From PALSA-1006 sp964571195 (lineage in GTDB: Bacteria > Pseudomonadota > Gammaproteobacteria > Burkholderiales > Gallionellaceae), in the NCBI GenBank assembly GCA_964571195.1, contig CAZNAD010000025.1, forward strand, positions 1-22,364: 22,364 nt of DNA. Reading direction: 5' to 3'. Under the pieces are notes generated by a model. The model saw only the letters and a list, made by a program, of their open reading frames with translations. It was not told the origin of the DNA and made no database searches. Made by a program: the position numbers and the translations under genes. Each line of letters opens with the position of its first letter. Positions within the stretch are counted from its first letter, which is position 1. Positions 1 to 6,062 of the stretch are shown one piece after another.

Positions 1-53
1 AGGCGGGGTGTTTTGCTTTGTAGGTTTAACAATGAGCTACTTGAACGCAGTGA

Positions 54-170
54 CCACCTGACGTTTGCGGCAGGTGGCGGTGAAGACTCATATCGGCGTA
101 GCCGATGTGATGTTGAAACCACAACAGCCAAAGGCTCGTTGCGGTGGACACTAACTTGCGTAGCAAGTTA
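54..170. repeat. Four tandem hairpin-forming inverted repeats (candidate structured RNA)
   Basis: Four stems follow each other. Hairpin 1 pairs CCACCTG (54-60) with CAGGTGG (71-77). Hairpin 2 pairs TATCGGC (91-97) with GCCGATG (101-107), one pair being a G-U wobble. Hairpin 3 pairs CCAC-AAC-AGCC (119-129) with GGCT-GTT-GTGG (133-147) with small bulges and an AAA loop. Hairpin 4 pairs TAACTTGC (152-159) with GCAAGTTA (163-170). Hairpins 2 and 4 share the apex GCGTAGC (96-102 and 158-164) on otherwise unrelated stems. This could be a small RNA, a degenerate mobile-element end or a dispersed repeat. The strand of any transcript cannot be told. Confidence 0.4.
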
Positions 171-206
171 CGTGGGAGCCAAAGTAGGTCATCCCCCTTC
201 GGCATG

Positions 207-239
207 CTCAGGACTGGCTACGATAAACTCAGGACTGGC
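207..239. repeat. 12-bp direct repeat CTCAGGACTGGC, two copies
   Basis: CTCAGGACTGGC occurs at 207-218 and again at 228-239, start to start 21 bases apart. The flanks (CTTCGGCATG before the first, CTACGATAAA before the second) resemble the dispersed intergenic repeats with a GCTCAGGAC core found in many proteobacterial genomes. I read it as a piece of such a repeat. No function is visible. Confidence 0.4.
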
Positions 240-257
240 GTCAGACTCCTATAATGC

Positions 258-283
258 AAAATACCCAACCTCGTGTCGGGCTT
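258..283 (-). terminator. Probable rho-independent terminator of the gpmI-moeB operon
   Basis: Read on the minus strand, CCCGAC (280-275) pairs with GTTGGG (269-264), including one G-U pair, around a five-base loop. It is followed by TATTTTGC. It lies about 35 bases past the moeB stop codon. The loop sequence (CTCGT on the plus strand) is the same as in the sodB terminator of this window. The stem is only 6 bp and the T tract is interrupted, so strength is uncertain. Confidence 0.5.
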
Positions 284-317
284 CTTGCTTTGGAGCGGGG
301 ACAACGGCGCGGTAGGC

Positions 318-1067
318 TCAGCGATGCCTGCATACAACGCAGCTACTGTCGCGTTTGAGTCTGATGCTGTGCGGCTCCATCTGGAGTGCATCCAAGAGCA
401 CTAGTCTGTTGCATAGTGTGGTCGGGACATTCAACAAAAGTTTCAGTGCTTCACTGGCTTGCATGCTGCCGATAATACCGACCAGTGGTGCGAACACGCC
501 CATGGTGGAGCAGCGGATCTCTTCACTCTCGGTCTCTTGCGGATAGAGGCAGTTGTAGCAGGGGCTGTCGGCAAGGCGAAAATCGAATACACTGATTTGC
601 CCGGAAAAGCGGATGGCGGCACCGGAGACCAGCGGTTTACCAAATTGCACGCAGGCCTGATTGAGGGCATAACGAGTGGGGAAGTTGTCGCTACAGTCGA
701 TTACGACATCCGCTTGGGCGACCAAATCGAGCAGGAACTCACCGGCGATGCGTGCGTTCACTGAGACGACTTTTACCGCAGGGTTGATGTCATGCAGCGC
801 ATCTTGGGCGGATGCGACCTTGCTGCTGCCGATGCTGGCGGTGCGATGCAGTATCTGACGCTGTAGATTGGTCAGATCAACATTGTCGTTGTCACACAAG
901 GTGATCGTACCTACTCCGCTGGCGGCCAGATATAGCGCAACGGGGGAACCTAGGCCGCCTGCGCCGACGATGAGTGCATGTGCGTCATTGATTTTCTGTT
1001 GCCCCTCGACGCCGATCTCGGGCAGCAGGATATGGCGGCTGTAGCGCAGTAGTTGCTGATCGTCCAT
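318..1067 (-). CDS. moeB: MoeB/ThiF-family adenylyltransferase
   Basis: The 249-residue product belongs to the E1-like ThiF/MoeB/HesA family. These enzymes adenylate the C-terminal glycine of a ubiquitin-like sulfur carrier (MoaD in molybdopterin synthesis, ThiS in thiamine synthesis) in the cytoplasm. Visible features are the N-terminal block LLRYSRHILLPEIG, the nucleotide loop GAGGLG (residues 35-40), RQILH (70-74), CSDNFPTRY (125-133), a cysteine at 186 just before the MGVFAPLVG segment, and two CxxC pairs (C170/C173, C243/C246) that in MoeB bind structural zinc. Length fits MoeB. It is the last gene of a minus-strand operon and starts 8 bases after the stop of the preceding gene, without an obvious ribosome binding site. 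No moaD or thiS lies in the window, so the choice between MoeB and ThiF is not settled; moeB is used because this form often serves as a general activator. Confidence 0.85.
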   Translation of the reverse strand: MDDQQLLRYSRHILLPEIGVEGQQKINDAHALIVGAGGLGSPVALYLAASGVGTITLCDNDNVDLTNLQRQILHRTASIGSSKVASAQDALHDINPAVKVVSVNARIAGEFLLDLVAQADVVIDCSDNFPTRYALNQACVQFGKPLVSGAAIRFSGQISVFDFRLADSPCYNCLYPQETESEEIRCSTMGVFAPLVGIIGSMQASEALKLLLNVPTTLCNRLVLLDALQMEPHSIRLKRDSSCVVCRHR

Positions 1068-1075
1068 GCGCTAGA

Positions 1076-1477
1076 TTATTTATATTCGCGCAAGTCTTTG
1101 GGCGGGGCGTCGTGGTTGCCGTGAGGATGAGCGTCGTACACTTGGGCGAATACCTCGGATTCGTTCTTCTTGGTGGGGTGTTCCGGTGTGCTCAGATTGT
1201 GGTACTGAACATCCTCGCAGTAGTGCACCACCTGTTTGATCACCTTGTCGAAGAAGCCTTCTTTGAAGTGGAATCCCTCCTTGAGTAATGCCTGCTCCAA
1301 GCCTTCGTGAGTGTAGTGCTCTAGGCTGTAATGGATGATCAGGCTATTCGGCTGGCTACCACGTTCCACCTTCATGTTTTCCATGCTGCTCAGCAACAGA
1401 TAGGCTTGCTCCAGTTGGCAGAAGGGTTCTTCCGAGAAAAAAAGTTCACGTGTTTTTTGCAGTTCGAATGGGTTCAT
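1076..1477 (-). CDS. Small conserved-looking protein with His-rich tail, function unknown
   Basis: I do not recognise this 133-residue protein. Residues about 25-75 alternate predicted strands and helices (LLLSSMENMKVERG, SLIIHYSLEHYTHEGLEQAL, EGFHF) in an order that recalls the small ferredoxin-like fold of heavy-metal-associated domains, but the CxxC metal motif is missing. The C-terminus is polar and histidine-rich (YDAHPHGNHD). There is no signal peptide or membrane segment, so it is probably cytoplasmic. The gene starts 3 bases after the ctpA stop, with GGAAAGTGAG just upstream of the ATG, and ends 8 bases before moeB. That makes it a true operon member rather than a spurious frame. A link to metal handling or to MoeB is only a guess. 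Confidence 0.7.
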   Translation of the reverse strand: MNPFELQKTRELFFSEEPFCQLEQAYLLLSSMENMKVERGSQPNSLIIHYSLEHYTHEGLEQALLKEGFHFKEGFFDKVIKQVVHYCEDVQYHNLSTPEHPTKKNESEVFAQVYDAHPHGNHDAPPKDLREYK

Positions 1478-1480
1478 AGC

Positions 1481-2881
1481 TCACTTTCCGTGCAGAATAT
1501 TCATGCCTTTCAACAGATTCAACGCCTGATTCAACTGGTAATCGTTTTTCGCGCCAAATTCGGTGAGTTCGGGCTTGGCATTCTCCCCGTCTTTGTTCTT
1601 GGGCGGAGTCTTCGGAGCGGGTTTGACGGCTTCTCCGGCCTTGTCGTCGCTCTGACGGTCATTACTGAGATGGCGATCCAAATCCGCTTCGCGTAGCCGT
1701 AACGAGTTATCTAGCGCGGAGGTTGCGGGATCTTCTACCAGGATGTCGGGAACGATGCCTTTGGCCTGGATAGAGCGTCCGCTCGGTGTGTAATAACGCG
1801 CCGTGGTGAGTTTGATGGCGGTGTTGTTGCCCAAGGGAAGAATGGTTTGCACGGAGCCTTTGCCGAAAGACTGTGTTCCCATGATGACTGCACGTTTGTG
1901 ATCCTGCAATGCGCCGGCCACGATCTCGGAGGCAGAAGCAGAGCCGCTATTCACCAGCACCACCATAGGCAGATTTTTATAGATGGAGGGCAGATTTTTC
2001 AGATAGTCGCTGTTGCCGTTGCCGCGCAGATAATTTTCTGGACTTGAAGTCAGGCGCATCTTGGCGTCATCGGTGCGTCCTTCGGTGTAGACCACCAATG
2101 AATCCTTGGGCAAGAATGCTGCGGATACCGCTACTGCGGCGGTGAGTAGTCCACCCGGATCGTTGCGCAGATCGAGCACGATCCCTTTCAAATTGCCGTC
2201 GCTTTGTTTGTACAATGTATCAAGGGCAGCAGCGAGACTCTCGCCGGTGTGTTCCTGAAACTGGGTGATACGCACGAAGGCATATCCCGGCTCGGCCAGT
2301 TTTGATTTGACGCTTTGAACTTTAATCACAGCACGCACGATGCTGATGACCAGCGGCTTGGGTTCGTTCTTGCGCACGATGGTGAGCACGATCTTGCTGC
2401 CCGGCTTACCGCGCATGCGTTTGACGGCATCGTTCAGCGTCAAGCCTTTGACCAGAGTGTCGTCCAATTTGATGATGAGGTCGCCGCTCTTGACCCCGGC
2501 ATGAAACGCTGGCGTATCTTCGATCGGAGAGATGACTTTGACCAGGCCGTCTTCCATGCCGACCTCGATGCCCAAGCCGCCGAACTCTCCCTGAGTACCG
2601 ACCTGTAACTCTTTAAAACCTTCCGCGTCGAGATAAGCTGAATGAGGATCGAGACCGCTCAACATGCCGTTGATTGCTTCGGTGATGAGTTTTTTATCGG
2701 TGACGGGTTCTACGTAGTCGCTCTTGATGCGACCGAAGACCTCGGAAAAGGCGCGCAGTTCTTCGATAGGCAGAGGCGCGAGAGTATCTTTCTCGGCAAT
2801 GGCGGAGAAGTGCAGGCTGATGAACACTCCGGTGATCAGGCCAACGGCGACCAAACCGAGCTTTTCGATACGACTACGCAT
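1481..2881 (-). CDS. ctpA: S41-family C-terminal processing protease (CtpA type)
   Basis: A periplasmic serine protease of the CtpA/Prc family, which cuts proteins near their C-termini and in several proteobacteria controls peptidoglycan hydrolases. From the chosen start the product has 466 residues. An N-terminal membrane anchor or signal (GLVAVGLITGVFISLHF) is followed by the S41 N-terminal domain, a PDZ domain (about 95-180, with EFGGLGIEV and GVKSGDLIIKLDD) and the protease core. The Ser-Lys dyad is visible as S316 in NSGSASASE and K341 in GTQSFGKGSVQ, 25 residues apart as in Prc. The C-terminal tail is charged and low-complexity. An in-frame start at 2923 would overlap the upstream gene; I chose the ATG at 2881 because GAAAGG lies just before it and the anchor then begins immediately. 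It lies directly downstream of an EnvC-like gene, the usual cell-wall pairing. Confidence 0.92.
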   Translation of the reverse strand: MRSRIEKLGLVAVGLITGVFISLHFSAIAEKDTLAPLPIEELRAFSEVFGRIKSDYVEPVTDKKLITEAINGMLSGLDPHSAYLDAEGFKELQVGTQGEFGGLGIEVGMEDGLVKVISPIEDTPAFHAGVKSGDLIIKLDDTLVKGLTLNDAVKRMRGKPGSKIVLTIVRKNEPKPLVISIVRAVIKVQSVKSKLAEPGYAFVRITQFQEHTGESLAAALDTLYKQSDGNLKGIVLDLRNDPGGLLTAAVAVSAAFLPKDSLVVYTEGRTDDAKMRLTSSPENYLRGNGNSDYLKNLPSIYKNLPMVVLVNSGSASASEIVAGALQDHKRAVIMGTQSFGKGSVQTILPLGNNTAIKLTTARYYTPSGRSIQAKGIVPDILVEDPATSALDNSLRLREADLDRHLSNDRQSDDKAGEAVKPAPKTPPKNKDGENAKPELTEFGAKNDYQLNQALNLLKGMNILHGK

Positions 2882-2907
2882 GTGATGCCTTTCGATAGTT
2901 ATGCACG

Positions 2908-4071
2908 TTAGCGGGAGACCCATTTCATCGGATCGAGCGGTTTCCCCTCGTGACGCAGTTCAAAGTATAAACCGGATTCCTCATTGCCGCCGCTGTTGCC
3001 CACCGAGGCAATACTGTCGCCTCCCCGCAGGGTGTCGCCGACCTGTTTGAACAAGGATTCGTTGTTGCCATACAGGCTCATATAACCGTTGCCGTGGTCG
3101 ATGATGAGCAGGTTGCCGAAGCCGCGCAGCCAATCGGCGAATACCACCCGTCCTGCCGCGATGGCCTTGACCGATTGGCTGGCCGAGGCGCGCAGGAACA
3201 ACCCTTTCCAGGATACCGTGCTGTCGGGGCGGGCACTCGCGAAACGATTGGCGATCTCCCCCTTCACCGGCAATGCCAGTTTGCCTTTGAGTGTGGCGAA
3301 CGGCTTGCCGTCGAACGTGCTGTCGGGCAGTTTTTCGTTCAATGGCCCCTTGTTCCTCGTCTGCGACAACATCCTGGAGAGTTTTTCCACTAGTTGCGAC
3401 AGGCGGTTCTCGTCGCGCTGCAAACGACCCATCTCCTTGCGCTGCTGTTTAAGTTGTTTGGCGATCTTGTCCAGCGTCTTTTGTCGTGCGCTCTTTTCGC
3501 TCTCCAGATGCTGGCGCTGTGCCTGTTCCTCTTTTTGCAGCGTGGCGATCTCCTGGCTTTTCTGGCGCGCCTCCGTCGTCACACTCTGGAGTTTGAGCAA
3601 GTTGCCGCGCAGGGTCTTCAGCCAAGCGGCACGGCTGCGCGCGATGTAATCGTAATACTGTAGTTCGCGGGCTACCTGGTTGGGATCGTGATTGTTGAGC
3701 AACAGTTTGAGATATTCCTGTTTGCCGCCGAGATATTGCTGATAGAGCAGTTTGCTGAGCAGGGCCTGCTCGTTGCGCATGTCTTTTTCCAGTTGAGTGG
3801 ATTGCCGCTGTAGCTGCTCCAGGTCGCGGTTCGCACCTTTTTGCTGCTGTGACAATTCGCGCAGTCGACGGTTGCTGTCGCTGATGATGCGCTCGGATGC
3901 GCGCAGTGCATCGGCGGCTTCCGATTTTGATTCATTGGTCTTCTCGAAGTCCTGCTGCAAAGCGCTGATGCGTTTACGCAGATTCTCCAGCTCTTCCTGC
4001 TGCGAGGCGTGGGCGGTGCTGCCCGCGATCAGGCAAATACTCAGCAGCAAAGAGCGAAGCACTGCGGTCAC
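2908..4071 (-). CDS. envC: EnvC-like murein hydrolase activator (degenerate LytM/M23)
   Basis: This 387-residue protein has a signal peptide (cleavage probably after ASTAHA-like residues near 22), long coiled coils (about 25-115 and 165-238) and a C-terminal LytM/M23 domain (about 262-385). The LytM zinc ligands are not conserved: the segment expected to hold the first histidine reads SWKGLFLRA (287-295) and the usual HLHFE motif reads GLYFELR (367-373). This is the state seen in EnvC, which does not cut murein itself but activates the AmiA/AmiB amidases at the division septum. The start is GTG, and it overlaps the gpmI stop codon in GTGA, so translation is probably coupled. ctpA follows 26 bases later. 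The partner amidase is not in the window. Confidence 0.85.
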   Translation of the reverse strand: MTAVLRSLLLSICLIAGSTAHASQQEELENLRKRISALQQDFEKTNESKSEAADALRASERIISDSNRRLRELSQQQKGANRDLEQLQRQSTQLEKDMRNEQALLSKLLYQQYLGGKQEYLKLLLNNHDPNQVARELQYYDYIARSRAAWLKTLRGNLLKLQSVTTEARQKSQEIATLQKEEQAQRQHLESEKSARQKTLDKIAKQLKQQRKEMGRLQRDENRLSQLVEKLSRMLSQTRNKGPLNEKLPDSTFDGKPFATLKGKLALPVKGEIANRFASARPDSTVSWKGLFLRASASQSVKAIAAGRVVFADWLRGFGNLLIIDHGNGYMSLYGNNESLFKQVGDTLRGGDSIASVGNSGGNEESGLYFELRHEGKPLDPMKWVSR

Positions 4072-5594
4072 AAGATCTCGATGAGTGATCGTCCCGTCAT
4101 CTCTGGCGGTTGGGGCAGCCCCATCATGGCCAGCAGGGTCGGGGCGATGTCCTGCAATGCGCCGGTCTCGGCGATGCGTGCTTTGCGGCCGATGTAGATG
4201 AACGGGACGAGATTGAGAGTGTGGGCGGTGTGTGCCTGTTGCGTGGTGCGGTCCAGCATCTGCTCGGCGTTACCGTGGTCGGCGGTGATGATCACCTCGC
4301 CGCCGCTTTCCAGCATGGCGGCCACCACGCGCCCGACGCAGGTATCCAGCGTCTCGACCGCTTTCACCGCCGCAGTCAGATCGCCGGTATGGCCGACCAT
4401 GTCACCGTTGGCATAGTTGCACAGGATGGCCTGATAGCTCTTGCTGCGGATCGCTGCTTCCAGTTTGTCGGTCACCTCGTGGGCGCTCATCTCCGGCTGC
4501 ATATCGTAAGTCGCGACCTTGGGCGAGGGCACCAGGATGCGGTCTTCGCCGGGATTGGGCTGTTCGATGCCGCCGTTCATGAAATAAGTGACGTGGGCAT
4601 ATTTTTCGGTTTCGGCGATGCGCAACTGTTTCAGACCGAGCTTGCCGAGATATTCCCCCAGTCCGTTGTGGATAGCGGTCGGCGCATAGGCGACCGGCAA
4701 ATGGAACTCCTCCCCGTAACTGCTCAGGGTGGTGTAGTTGGCCAGCTTGGGGAAACGCGCGCGCGCAAACCCATCGAACTTTTCGTCAGTCAATGCACGG
4801 GTGATCTCGCGGGCACGGTCGGCGCGGAAGTTCATGAACACCACGCTATCGCCATCCTGCATCGCGGCGGGTTCTCCGATCAGAGTCGCCTGCACGAACT
4901 CGTCGTTTTCGCCCCGTGCATAGGCCAAATCCAATCCTGCCTGTGCGGTTGCCGCAGAGAACGGCGCTTTGCCCAGCGTGAGCATGTCGTAGGCGATCTG
5001 TACGCGCTCCCAGCGGTTGTCACGATCCATCGCGAAAAAACGACCGCAAATGGTCGCGATACGACCCGCGCCGAGCGCATCACATTTTTCCTGTAAGCGC
5101 TGCAACGATTCAGCCGCACTGCGCGGTGGAGTGTCGCGCCCGTCCAGGAAGGCGTGAATAGCGATCTTTTTCAAACCGGCTCGCACGGCCAGTTCCAGCA
5201 TGGCGTGGATATGCAGTTCGTGACTATGCACACCGCCGGGGGAGAGCAGGCCGAGGATATGCAGCGTCGAGCCTTGGCTCTTGGCGGTTGCCACGGCTGC
5301 GACGAGCGCAGGATTGGCATAGAAGCTGCCGTCCTCGATGGCGACGTCCACTTTGGTCAGATCCTGATAGACCACGCGCCCGGCACCGATGTTCAGGTGT
5401 CCGACCTCGGAGTTCCCCATCTGGCCGCGCGGTAGTCCCACATGCAACTCGGAGGCATTGATCAGTGTGTGCGGATAACTATTCCACAGCCGGTCCCAGT
5501 TGGGTTTGCGCGCCTGGGTGACGGCGTTATGATCGGTGTCTTCGCGATAACCGAAACCGTCTAGGATGAGAAGAAGCACTGGTGTGATTTTCAT
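4068..5594 (-). CDS. gpmI: 2,3-bisphosphoglycerate-independent phosphoglycerate mutase
   Basis: The cofactor-independent, manganese-dependent enzyme that interconverts 3- and 2-phosphoglycerate in glycolysis and gluconeogenesis. The 508-residue length is typical. Visible motifs are LILDGFG near the N-terminus (D12 metal ligand), the phosphoserine site GNSEVGH with S62, HAFLDGRDTPP, NFRADRARE, and the C-terminal metal motif TADHGNAEQM. It is the first gene of the minus-strand operon and its stop overlaps the envC start. The ATG at 5594 is the only sensible start; GAAAG lies upstream at a slightly long spacing. The promoter must lie in 5595-5749, shared with the divergent ArsR-type gene. Pairing with envC and ctpA is a frequent gene order in betaproteobacteria and does not itself imply shared function. 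Confidence 0.96.
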   Translation of the reverse strand: MKITPVLLLILDGFGYREDTDHNAVTQARKPNWDRLWNSYPHTLINASELHVGLPRGQMGNSEVGHLNIGAGRVVYQDLTKVDVAIEDGSFYANPALVAAVATAKSQGSTLHILGLLSPGGVHSHELHIHAMLELAVRAGLKKIAIHAFLDGRDTPPRSAAESLQRLQEKCDALGAGRIATICGRFFAMDRDNRWERVQIAYDMLTLGKAPFSAATAQAGLDLAYARGENDEFVQATLIGEPAAMQDGDSVVFMNFRADRAREITRALTDEKFDGFARARFPKLANYTTLSSYGEEFHLPVAYAPTAIHNGLGEYLGKLGLKQLRIAETEKYAHVTYFMNGGIEQPNPGEDRILVPSPKVATYDMQPEMSAHEVTDKLEAAIRSKSYQAILCNYANGDMVGHTGDLTAAVKAVETLDTCVGRVVAAMLESGGEVIITADHGNAEQMLDRTTQQAHTAHTLNLVPFIYIGRKARIAETGALQDIAPTLLAMMGLPQPPEMTGRSLIEIL

Positions 5595-5749
5595 GGTGGA
5601 TCAACTTTCACGCGGCACTGACCGGGGCTGCGTATTTAAATATCAGTGGTTGCTAATTTAGCTCGAACTATGCACACTACGAGCTGCGTATTTTAGCCGA
5701 TTTCGAGGTGTCGTAATGGCCTCCATGAATGAAAGTATAGAGAACGAAA
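5595..5749. promoter_or_regulatory. Divergent promoter region with dyad and direct repeat
   Basis: This 155-bp AT-rich stretch separates gpmI (minus) from the ArsR-type gene (plus). It contains the inverted repeat AGCTCG (5660-5665) / CGAGCT (5680-5685) with a 14-base spacer, and a direct repeat GCTGCGTATTT (5627-5637 and 5683-5693), the second copy overlapping the right arm of the dyad. TATAGA at 5736-5741 could be a -10 element, but it is very close to the start codon. An ArsR-type dimer often binds dyads near its own gene, so the inverted repeat is a candidate operator. This is inference. Confidence 0.4.
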
Positions 5750-6055
5750 ATGACAGGCAGATTGATCGATAAAGACGAAGATATCATGCAGGCCTCGATG
5801 GCGATCAAAGCGATCGCGCATCCCTTGCGGTTGAAGATATTGTGCGTGCTGGCAGGGGAAGAATTGAGTGTGCAGGACATCGTTGATAATGTCGGCACGT
5901 CGCAAAGCAATATCTCCCAGCATCTTGCCATTCTGCGGGACAAAGGCGTGTTGGCCACACGCAAGGATGCCAACCGGGTGTATTACCGTATCGGCGACCC
6001 GCGCACGCTCAAGCTGGTCAGTATGATGCGCGATGTGTTCTGTAGTATCGCCTGA
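5750..6055 (+). CDS. ArsR-family winged-helix transcriptional regulator
   Basis: A 101-residue single-domain winged-helix regulator of the ArsR/SmtB family. The core reads AIAHPLRLKILCVL, then SVQDIVDNVGTSQSNISQHL (helix-turn-helix, recognition helix QSNISQHLAIL), then the wing ATRKDANRVYYRI. The metal-sensing ELCVCD motif of ArsR is replaced here by ELSVQD, and the only cysteines are one in helix 3 and one near the C-terminus. It is therefore probably not a classical arsenite sensor; it could respond to redox state or another signal, or act constitutively. It is divergent from gpmI and converges on the BLUF/GGDEF/EAL gene with a 7-base gap. The start at 5750 has a weak ribosome binding site; an in-frame ATG at 5786 is the alternative. 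Targets are unknown. Confidence 0.85.
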   Translation: MTGRLIDKDEDIMQASMAIKAIAHPLRLKILCVLAGEELSVQDIVDNVGTSQSNISQHLAILRDKGVLATRKDANRVYYRIGDPRTLKLVSMMRDVFCSIA

Positions 6056-6062
6056 CCGGTAA

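Larger units (their letters stand above)
1..317. other. Gene-poor region with serial hairpins and short repeats
   Basis: No convincing protein gene is seen in these 317 bases. An open frame on the plus strand (13-315) encodes a low-complexity product without a recognisable domain and crosses every hairpin in the region, so I do not call it. What is visible is four consecutive inverted repeats between 54 and 170, a directly repeated 12-mer (207-218 and 228-239), and a probable terminator for the minus-strand operon at 258-283. The left edge of the window cuts the region, so a neighbouring gene or mobile element may explain part of it. Confidence 0.5.

Noticed and set aside
250..255. Perfect TATAAT read on the plus strand
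   Set aside because: No acceptable -35 lies at 16-18 bases upstream, and a transcript would run antisense into moeB. It is part of the AT-rich flank of the minus-strand terminator.
13..315. Plus-strand open frame of 100 codons in the gene-poor left end
   Set aside because: It runs through four hairpins and a repeat, has no ribosome binding site at a sensible distance and no recognisable domain. Its composition is that of non-coding sequence read in one frame.
4110..5096. Long plus-strand open frame opposite gpmI
   Set aside because: It lies entirely within the well-supported gpmI gene on the other strand and shows no family motif. GC-rich genes commonly leave such open antisense frames.
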